From JBDTGE01 sp050742975 (lineage in GTDB: Bacteria > Actinomycetota > Actinomycetes > Mycobacteriales > Jatrophihabitantaceae): a stretch of DNA of 18,403 nt. Numbering within the stretch: the first letter of the stretch is position 1; every line of letters starts with the position of its first letter. The stretch covers positions 1 through 18,403 of the forward strand of contig JBOGDQ010000011.1 in the NCBI GenBank assembly GCA_050742975.1, written 5' to 3'. Below, piece after piece: positions 1-7,100 of this stretch. The notes below the pieces were generated by a model. The model searched no databases. It saw only the letters and a program-made list of their open reading frames with translations, and had not been told where the DNA came from. Both the position numbers and the translations under genes were made by a program.

Positions 1-98
1 GGTAGCTGGTGTTTTTCGCAGCGTGGCGGTCCATGGTCTCGTTGATCGTTCCGGGAGAATGTTCCTATGAGACAGGGACTTGCATGCCGGGCTGAGCG

Positions 99-1706
99 AT
101 GACGTTGGGGCTGACGCCGAGGCAGCCGGATTTGTTCCGGTCCACGTCCGTGTTCTGTGAGCCGCGGGTGGCGCCAGACTCGATTTACGGGTTGCTGCAT
201 CGGGAGTGTCACCGGCTGTTCGGTGATGAGATGTTCGCGGATTTGTTCACCGACGTGGGCCGCCGTTCGGTGCCGCCGATGATCGTGGCGGTGGTGATGG
301 TGTTGCAGCGCATCGAGGGCTGCAGCGACCGCGAGGCGGTCGACCGGTTCGCGTTCGACGCGCGGTGGAAGTATGCCGCCGGTGGGCTGGATTTCGACTA
401 CCCGGGGTTCGTGCACACGGTGCTGGTGGATATGCGTGCCCGGCTGGCCGGATCGTCGGCGCCGAACCGGATCTTCGACGCCGTGCTGGATGTTGCCACC
501 GCGGCCGGCCTGGTCGGGCGAAAGCGGGTGCTGGACTCCACACCGTTGTATGACGCGGGCGCGACGATGGACACCGTCACGCTGATCCGCTCGGCGATCC
601 GGGGGCTGCTCAAGACGGCAGGCGGTGACTTGGAAGATGAACTGCGGACGGTGCTGGCCCGCGATGACGACTACGTCAATGCCGGTAAACCGTCCTGTGA
701 CTACGACGATGCGGACGCGCGGGTCGAGCTGGTCGACGCGCTGGCCCGCGACGGCATCGCGCTGCTCGCGGTGTTGGACGGGCGGCAGCTGGCCGAAGCG
801 CTGAGCCAGGCCGCGGCGTTGCTGGCCACCGTGCTCGGCCAGGACCTCGATCAAGACGAGACGGGGGTGTTCCGGATCGCGCGGCGGGTCGCGCCCGACC
901 GGGTGATCTCTACCGTGGATGTCGAGGCCCGGCATGGGCACAAGACCGCGGCGCGCGGGTTCGACGGCTACAAGGGACATGTGGGCATCGACCCCGACTC
1001 GGAGATCATCACCGCGACCACGGTCACCGCGGGCAACGCCGGGGACGCCAGCGCCGCCGAAGACCTGATCAGCGACCTGCTCGGCACCGATGACACCGAC
1101 ACCGAGCACGCGGAAGCGGACACCGGTGACGGTGAGCCCGCCGCGACCGTATATGGCGACAATGCCTACGGCACCGGGGAATTGCATGAGCGGCTGGAGC
1201 GGTCGGGGATCGAGTCCAAGTGCAAGACCCAGCAGCCGGTCGCCAAGGGCGGGCTGTTCGCCAAGGACCGCTTCGAGGTCGACCTGCAGCGCGACACGGT
1301 GAACTGTCCCGCCGGGCACACCGCACCGATCCGGCGCAACAAGCAGACCGGCACCGCCAGCTTCTGGCCGTACTGCACGCACTGCCCGCTGCGCGAGCAG
1401 TGCACCACCGCGCCGGACGGACGCACCATCACCGTCGGCGCCTATGAACGGCAACTCGCTGCTGCCCGGGCCCGACAACGCGACCCGGACTGGATCACCG
1501 ACTACCGGGCCACCCGACCCAAAGTGGAACGCAAGATCGCGCACCTGATGCGCCGCCGCCACGGCGGGCGCCGCGCCCGGGTCCGAGGCACCACCAAGAT
1601 CGCCGCCGACTTCGCCCTCCTCGCCGCCGCCGTCAACCTCGCACGCCTGGCCGTGCTCGCAGTGACCAACACCCCCGACCAAGGATGGGCCGCCGCCACC
1701 CGATGA
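99..1706 (+). CDS. IS1182-family DDE transposase
   Basis: A 535-residue transposase that would cut and paste its own insertion sequence. The N-terminal part (about residues 20-120) is the helical DNA-binding region usual in this family, with the F-x-D-x-R-W-K-Y-A-A-G pattern. The catalytic acidic triad is visible: D146 in LDSTPLYD, D354 in YGDNAYGTGEL and E477 in KVERKIAHLMRR. A cysteine/histidine cluster (CPAGH, then YCTHCPLREQC) at about residues 405-435 lies between the second D and the E, as is common in IS1182 transposases. Length and motif order are complete, so the enzyme looks intact. The ATG at 99 is chosen because family similarity starts at once (LTPRQPDLF); the ribosome binding site is weak. 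Certain as a transposase; the exact IS name cannot be given. Confidence 0.93.
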   Translation: MTLGLTPRQPDLFRSTSVFCEPRVAPDSIYGLLHRECHRLFGDEMFADLFTDVGRRSVPPMIVAVVMVLQRIEGCSDREAVDRFAFDARWKYAAGGLDFDYPGFVHTVLVDMRARLAGSSAPNRIFDAVLDVATAAGLVGRKRVLDSTPLYDAGATMDTVTLIRSAIRGLLKTAGGDLEDELRTVLARDDDYVNAGKPSCDYDDADARVELVDALARDGIALLAVLDGRQLAEALSQAAALLATVLGQDLDQDETGVFRIARRVAPDRVISTVDVEARHGHKTAARGFDGYKGHVGIDPDSEIITATTVTAGNAGDASAAEDLISDLLGTDDTDTEHAEADTGDGEPAATVYGDNAYGTGELHERLERSGIESKCKTQQPVAKGGLFAKDRFEVDLQRDTVNCPAGHTAPIRRNKQTGTASFWPYCTHCPLREQCTTAPDGRTITVGAYERQLAAARARQRDPDWITDYRATRPKVERKIAHLMRRRHGGRRARVRGTTKIAADFALLAAAVNLARLAVLAVTNTPDQGWAAATR

Positions 1707-1889
1707 GCCGGACAGGACGCGGAAAGCCTTACCCCCGGCAGGCGAAACGCTCACCAGCGCCCCAAGCAGACCGATACCGTTCAGCACCCAGCCACGAACA
1801 GTGCGGACGCACTCTCGGCACCGCAGCGCAGGCTCACCACCGTTGCAGCACCAGCCGCCCCACCGACAGCTGTTTGACACCGCCCACCT
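1707..1889 (+). other. Non-coding right tail of the IS1182-type element
   Basis: This stretch lies between the transposase stop and the inferred right terminal repeat. The one open frame here overlaps the transposase end and has Arg/Pro/Ser-rich composition with no recognisable family. I see no gene in it; it is best read as the subterminal end of the element. Confidence 0.5.
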
Positions 1890-2786
1890 AGTCCAGCCGT
1901 CCGCGCCGTAGGCGGCAGTGACGTGGCGGAACCCCGCGCACCACAGCGTGAGCGCGTCGATCAGCGACTCGGTCACAATCAGCTCCTCGACCGCGGCCAG
2001 GGCAGCGGCGTTGAACACGCCGCGGTGCGGGCCGGGCAGGTAGAGATGCCGCGGCGCGCCGGCCCGCAGCCCCTGCTCGGCGATCTTGCGGCCGTAAACC
2101 TCACCCACCCGACCCTCGGCGTCCAGCACCGGGATCACCAGTGAGCCGGTGAAATGCTCATGCCCGGACGCGCGCAGATCCCCAACGCCTGCAGGCGGTT
2201 GCGTAACTCGGCTCCGGTCTTGGTGCGGGCGTGCGGCAGCCGGTACCCCAACGTCCGGTTCGCGAACCCCAGCCGGAACGTGGACAGGGCTTCGGGGTGG
2301 GCGATCTTGCGGCGATGCAGATACCCCAGGGCCTGCGGTGAGTCGGCCAGCGCGGCGGCGTAGAACCCGATCACCCGACCCAGCAGCGCCCGATCGTCGG
2401 CATCCGGCGTGGCGAGCGGCTCCAACTTCGCCGCCGTCGAGCGCTTCACCGGCCCGCTAGCCGAACGCGGCGAGGACGACGCGAGCGTCGACAGCGCCGG
2501 CGACTCCCGCACGAGCAGCTCGACCGCGTGCCGGAAGCTGACACCCTGCGCGGTCATCACCCAATCGATCGGCCCACCGCCCGACTGGCAGGCGCCCAGG
2601 CAATGCCACAGATTCTTGCCCGGCGACACCACCAGGCTCGGCGTGCCGTCCTCGTGGAACGGGCACCGGCCGATCAGGTCCTGACCCAGCCGGCGCAGCT
2701 GAACCCCGACACCCTCGACGAGGCCTGCACCGACAAGACACCTCGGCCTTGAGCCGGGCAATCACCTCGTCGGGGATGCGAGCCAC
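1890..2786 (-). pseudogene. CHC2 zinc-finger / Toprim DNA primase, broken and truncated
   Basis: Remnant of a DnaG-like primase of the kind carried by mobile elements. The original start is probably GTG at 2784-2786, with GGAGG just upstream, giving VARIPDEVIARLKAEV. A frameshift at about 2735-2740 moves the frame to one reading VGVQLRRLGQDLIGRCPFH. The CHC2 zinc-finger pattern follows (CPFH, then WHCLGACQ), then a helical linker. A second frameshift at about 2160-2180 leads to a frame reading GHEHFTGSLVIPVLD, then YGRKIAEQGLRAGAP and the start of a Toprim domain (VEELIVTESLIDALTLW). The reading stops at YGADGWT, where the IS1182-type element begins, so the later Toprim acidic residues and the C-terminus are lost. 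Two frameshifts plus an insertion make a working product very unlikely. Replication or mobilisation of the island is the inferred former role. Confidence 0.85.
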
Positions 2787-2853
2787 GAAACCTCCAGAGC
2801 GCCAAAACCTGTCAAGGAGGAGCAATGCTTGAAACCTGTGTTGAGACCGGGTG

Positions 2854-2927
2854 GGACGTACCTTCCCCGTAGCCATGTTGGTGTCAAGCAAGGCCGGCGC
2901 TGCAACGCTGGTCGGGAAGGTACGTCC
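2854..2927. repeat. Perfect 14-bp inverted repeat in front of the IS256-type gene
   Basis: GGACGTACCTTCCC at 2854-2867 is repeated as its exact reverse complement, GGGAAGGTACGTCC, at 2914-2927, with 46 bp between. The right arm ends directly before the ATG at 2928. One arm may be the terminal repeat of the IS256-type element and the other a subterminal copy. In RNA it would form a hairpin covering the translation start, which could limit transposase translation. Confidence 0.7.
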
Positions 2928-3308
2928 ATGTTCAAGGTAGTGGAGACAGCTCGGTCCGGGCAGGTGTCGCCGACGGGTGTTCCGTCGGGGCCGTTGCTGG
3001 ATGAGATCGCGCGTGAGGGTGCCCGGCGGATGCTTGCGGCGGCGCTGAAGGTGGAGTCCGACGCCTATGTCGATGCGCTGGTCGACCAGGTCGATGCGGA
3101 CGGTCATCGGTTGGTGGTGCGCAACGGTCACCATGAGCCGCGCACGGTGTGCACGGCGGCCGGGGCGAGCGAGGTGCGGGCTCCGCGGGTCAACGACAAG
3201 CGCGTCGACGAGGTGAGTGGTGAGCGCAAGCGGTTCTCCTCGGCGATTTTGCCGGCGTGGTGCCGACGCTCGCCGAAGATCAGCGAGGTGCTGCCGCTTG
3301 GGGCGTGA
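2928..3308 (+). pseudogene. IS256-family transposase, 5' fragment
   Basis: An open frame from ATG 2928 encodes the N-terminal quarter or so of an IS256-family mutator-type transposase. Recognisable stretches are EGARRMLAAALKVESDAYV, RLVVRNGHHEPRT and KRFSSAILPAWCRRSPKISE, which normally precede the DDE catalytic domain. Full enzymes are around 400 residues; here similarity ends at EVLPL (about 3299) and the frame stops three codons later at 3308. All catalytic residues are missing and the right half of the element is absent. The break sits about 34 bp from the hexamer array and orphan RHS scrap, so a deletion or recombination joined the two. Not expected to be active. Confidence 0.88.
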
Positions 3309-3333
3309 CTCGCTGAATGAGCCGGAATGGGAG

Positions 3334-3398
3334 GGTGTAGGTGTAGGTGTAGGTGTAGGTGTAGGTGTAGGTGTAGGTGTAGGTGTAGGTGTAGGTGT
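3334..3398. repeat. GGTGTA hexanucleotide tandem array, about 10.8 copies
   Basis: Ten perfect GGTGTA units plus five bases, 65 bp in all, without interruption. On the minus strand it reads TACACC, that is Tyr-Thr repeated, and continues the frame of the RHS scrap after GGTDERD. Because the unit is two codons long, copy-number change never shifts the frame. RHS proteins of this type have a short Tyr/Ser/Thr run at this place (DSYSYPSD in the intact gene), so the array probably grew by slippage from such a run. Confidence 0.95.
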
Positions 3399-3560
3399 CC
3401 CGCTCGTCGGTCCCGCCCGGTGTGGTGGCGTAGTCGGCGAGGCTGGTGCGGTCGCCGCTGGAGTCGTAACTGTAGGCCTGCCAATAGGGGGCGGGCCCAC
3501 CCAGGGTGCTGGAGGACGGGGTCGGCGGCGTAGGCGACGTCCTGAAGCCGGTTCGCACCG
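3334..3560 (-). pseudogene. Orphan RHS core fragment behind the immunity gene
   Basis: On the minus strand this encodes YWQAYSYDSSGDRTSLADYA and TTPGGTDERD, closely matching YWQAYGYDSSGDRTSLTNYA and TSPGGTDQQD in the intact RHS gene (about 5670-5770). The similarity runs upstream in a neighbouring frame as RLQDVAYAADP, so there is a one-base frameshift near 3530-3545. Its 3' side dissolves into the Tyr-Thr hexamer array and then into unrelated sequence beside the IS256-type fragment. The DNA is similar to the intact copy but not identical, so it is a diverged paralogue or an older tip rather than a fresh duplication. An ATG at 3582 overlaps the immunity stop as ATGA, but translation from it is unlikely to matter. 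Confidence 0.8.
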
Positions 3561-3578
3561 TGATACCGGCGCCGCGCT

Positions 3579-4118
3579 TCATGGCGCTGACGCCGCGATT
3601 GCCGCGTGGAGCAAGTATGAAGCCGCTTCGCCTTCGGAATGGAACCGGATTAGAAGGTTTCGTTCGCCTTCATAATAGTAGTATACATACCACGACTCCA
3701 AGTCTTTCCCCAGGACGAACTGTCCCGAGCGGGTCGGTTCACCCATTGCACAAAGCGTAGAATCAACGCCGTTCATGTGCATTAGATCAAATACACTCTT
3801 ATGATCGAGGTCTTGCACGGGCTTGCGCCGCGGCGCGTATCCTACAGATACCTCTTGAAGTTCAGACGAGAGAACCCAGTGATAGAAGTGGGTGCACGCA
3901 GAGTCTTCAGTTCCGTGGAAGAAATCTTTTGAGCGGCCGCCGCGCTCGTCGAGGTAATAGGTTCGCCAAATCGGCTCTATCTCCAGGATATAAGGCGTGC
4001 CTAGACGTTCGCCGTTGAGTGAATACAGATGGGGAGGAACCTGCTGCTCGTCAAGCATCTCCGCTAGTGAGTTACGGGTCAGCTCGATACTGGTACCATT
4101 TGTGGTCCGCAGAGTCAT
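3579..4118 (-). CDS. Putative immunity protein for the RHS-TNT toxin
   Basis: A 179-residue soluble protein with no signal peptide and no membrane segment. I do not recognise its family. It is rich in acidic and aromatic residues, with patches such as IWRTYYLDERGGRSKDFF and WYVYYYYEGERN. It begins 61 bp after the toxin gene stop on the same strand, which is where cognate immunity genes stand in RHS/WapA-type polymorphic toxin loci; the role is inferred from that position and its size. A cytosolic inhibitor that blocks the TNT NADase active site would fit, since such a toxin would otherwise drain NAD in the producer. Base composition is clearly lower in G+C than the RHS shell, with AT-rich runs near 3660-3690, like the toxin tip. 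The ATG at 4116-4118 has only a weak GGG upstream. An unrelated cassette gene is the main alternative. Confidence 0.72.
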   Translation of the reverse strand: MTLRTTNGTSIELTRNSLAEMLDEQQVPPHLYSLNGERLGTPYILEIEPIWRTYYLDERGGRSKDFFHGTEDSACTHFYHWVLSSELQEVSVGYAPRRKPVQDLDHKSVFDLMHMNGVDSTLCAMGEPTRSGQFVLGKDLESWYVYYYYEGERNLLIRFHSEGEAASYLLHAAIAASAP

Positions 4119-4179
4119 GTCCCACTAACCCAGCTATTCCTGCACGAGTTGGTCGTCACGCGAACACGACGCCGTTCTA

Positions 4180-7100
4180 TCAAAGGACTTCCTCCCTACC
4201 AGCCCCACCTATATCTGACAGGCCACCGCCACCGCCACCGCCAGACTCCCCGGACCTGCTCGGCCCTCCGCCCTCGCCGGGCGGAACAGAGCTTCCAGGG
4301 ACATCATCGGTTGAGCCAGGCTGTGTAGTCTGCCCCTCCCCGGGTGGCTGCCAGGTTTCGCCGGGCGCGTAGCTTATCCGTCGTATAACACCTCGAGCTC
4401 TAAGTTGGGCAGCATCTTCATTCGTACGGTATTGATTACCGCCGCCACGATTTGGGTAAGCACGGCCATCATAACGGAAAGTCCATGGCGCAGCCGTTCC
4501 GGAATCGACTTCGAGAGGCTTGACAACCACATAAATTGAACGCGGCCCAGCCGCCGAATCGGGCGGGATCGAGACCTCGTCGGGCGATGTTCCCAGGTCC
4601 GTGAAGTAGCGGCCGCCTTCCTTGCCATAACGCATAAGCTGGGTGCCCGGCTTGATCACTCGCTTTACTGGCTGCTCCGCGAATCCGGAGTTCTTCGGGT
4701 ACTTCCAACGAGGAGCCGAGTCGCCAGAACCGTCCGAGGGTAATCCGTCATCGTTCCCCCCGTCGCTCGCGGTTGCTCGACCAGTTCCACCCCTGCTCGA
4801 ACTGAGGTCACTTGACCGTTCTAACCCCTCGTGGCTGTCGCTAGAGCCACCTTGACGATCCGACGCTCCGGGCGTCGCTAAATTGCGTCCAGAGGCGAGA
4901 TGACATGACCCGTCTGGCCCGTTTTCACATGCTGCTCCGCTGGGATCCTCGTTGGTGACGGGGTTGTTGTCGGCGTAGGCGTAGCCGTTGACGCTCTGCG
5001 GGTCGGCCGGGTTGAGCACCGGGTCCACCGACAGGAACCGGCCGATGGCGGGTGAGTAGTCGCGGGCGCCCAGGTGGGTGTAGCTGGTGAACGGGTCGGT
5101 GGGGGCGTTCAGGAACCCGCGCTGATCGGGCCAGGTGACCGGGGCCCCGCGCGGGTTACCGAACGGATCGAACAGCCGCGTGGTGACCGCGGCAGTAACG
5201 GTGTTCTCGCTGACCTCGGCGGTGTTCTGCGGGTTGGTGGACAACCAGTTCAACGTCATCCCGGTCAGCGACCCGTTCGGGGTCGAGCGGACCGCCACCG
5301 CCTGACCGGCCGCGGTGTAGGTGCGTTGCCCGGTGATGCTGGACGAGCCGGGAGCCTGGGTCAGGACCGTGTCGCCGAGGTAGGCCACGGTGCCGGTCAC
5401 CGGATCGGTCTGGAGCAGGAGGTTCCCGTCGGCGTCGTAGATGCGGTTCTGGGTGCCCGCGCTGGTGGTGAGGCTGCCCAGCTGCCCTTGCGGGGTCCAG
5501 GTGAGGGTGCCGGCCGGCGTGCTGGTGGTTTGCCCGTCGGGGTTGTAGCCGTACGAGTCAGTACCCGTCGTGGACCAGGTGCCGGTCCCGGCCGGGGCGG
5601 TGGCGTGGCTGATAGCGGTGACCGCGTTCGGGCGGGCCGCGCCGGGATCGGACGGGTAGCTGTAGCTGTCCTGCTGGTCGGTGCCGCCCGGGCTGGTGGC
5701 GTAGTTGGTCAGGCTGGTGCGGTCGCCGCTGGAGTCGTAGCCGTAGGCCTGCCAGTACCGGGCCGGGCCACCCAGGGCGCTGGAGGACGGATCAGCGGCA
5801 CAGTCCGCGCTGGCCGGGGTCCAGGCTTGTTGGAGCCGCTGCAGGTCGTCGTAGCGGTAGCACTGGGTGTCGGCCGGGCCGGCCGAGTGGGTGTTCGCAT
5901 CCTCGGTGAGGTTGCCGGCGTTGTCGTAGCTGTAGGCGTGGTCGGCGGCGATGTTGCCGCTGGTGGCCGCGGTGGTGGTCAGGTCCCCGGTGAGCCGGTC
6001 AGTGCCGGCCTGGTAGGTGTAGGCGTCCTCCAACCGGTTCTCGCCGTTGTACCGGTTGACGCTGGTGAGGTCACCGACCTGGTCGTAGGACGCGGCCTCC
6101 ACGTACTGGTTGCGGCCGATCAGCGAGTAGAGCCGGCCCAGGCTGGTGTAGGTGTTGTGCAGGGTTTCGGCCGGTAGGCCGCCGGCGGCCGGGTCGGCCT
6201 GGGTGGCGAGGCTGCCGTCGGGGTTGTAGGTGAGACTGGTGCTGTAGCTGTAGGCGGCGGAGCCGGCGCCGAAGGTGTCGGCCGGCAGCGTGACGATCGA
6301 ACCGGTCGGTCGTCCGTCGGCGTCGTAGCCGGTGACGCTGTTGGTGTAGGCGGTGCCGGGGGTTCCGGGCAGGCCGCCGGTTCCGGCGGTGGAGCCGAGG
6401 TAGCTGCTGTCCGAGTCCAGCAGGCCCTTGCCACCGGGCAACTGGTCGTATTCCCAGGAATCGAGCAGCGGGCCGGTGACCGAGTCCTGGTTCACGGCGG
6501 TCTTGCGGCCGTCGGGATCGTAGCTGTACCAGAGGGTGGTGCCGGCCTGGTCGGTGCTGGACTGCAGCTCGCTGTCCGCGTCATACGTGGAGTGGGTGGC
6601 GCCGGTGTCCGGATCTGTGGCCGTCAGCGGGTTGCCGAGCAGGTCATAGCTCCAGGACCACTGGTTCCCGGCCTGGTTGGTCATGGTGTGCATGCCGCCG
6701 CTCGGGTAATACGTGTAGCTGGTCTGGTCGAACGTCGACGGGACGGTCGGGTCGCCGATGCTGGTGCCGTGCCACTGAAGAAGGCGGGCGGTGTTGCCGC
6801 GGGCGTCGGTGTAGGTCGTGGTGGGGGTTCCTCCCGAGGGCGGGGTGACGTCGACGCGGTCCACGCCGGGGTAGGCGGTGGAAGTGCGCCACAGTTCGGT
6901 GCCGTACTGGTCGGTGATGCTGGCGGTGACCCGGCCGGCGCCGTCGTAGACGGTCTGAGTGGCGCCGGGAATGTCATAGCTGTAGGTGGGCACAAACAGA
7001 GTGGCCGAGGGGGCGGCGCTGATGGCGTAGGGCTGGTAGCTGGTGACCGCCTGCCCGGCGGCGTCGTAGAGGGTGTCCGTGACCGTGCTGCCGCCGGTGC

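Larger units (their letters stand above)
1..1889 (+). mobile_element. IS1182-type insertion sequence, left end at window edge
   Basis: The element holds one long transposase gene (99-1706) followed by about 180 bp without a convincing gene. The first 13 bases of the window (GGTAGCTGGTGTT) resemble the reverse complement of 1876-1888 (GGTGGGCGGTGTC) at 9 of 13 positions, as expected for imperfect terminal inverted repeats. The right boundary is fixed by the interrupted primase gene, whose reading frame resumes at about 1890. A CTAG lies across the junction at 1888-1891 and may be part of the target site. The left flank is outside the window, so a target duplication cannot be checked, and the true left end could lie a few bases further out. 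Confidence 0.72.

Noticed and set aside
3334..3398. Hexamer array as a CRISPR or iteron-type origin
   Set aside because: There are no spacers, the unit is six bases, and it continues a Tyr/Ser/Thr-coding run of RHS; replication-origin features are absent.
2457..3500. 347-codon minus-strand frame running across primase, IS256 fragment and hexamer array
   Set aside because: It is a chance fusion: only its short piece with IPDEVIARLKAEV belongs to the primase; the rest is antisense to the IS or a Thr-Pro reading of the hexamer array, which is open in every frame.
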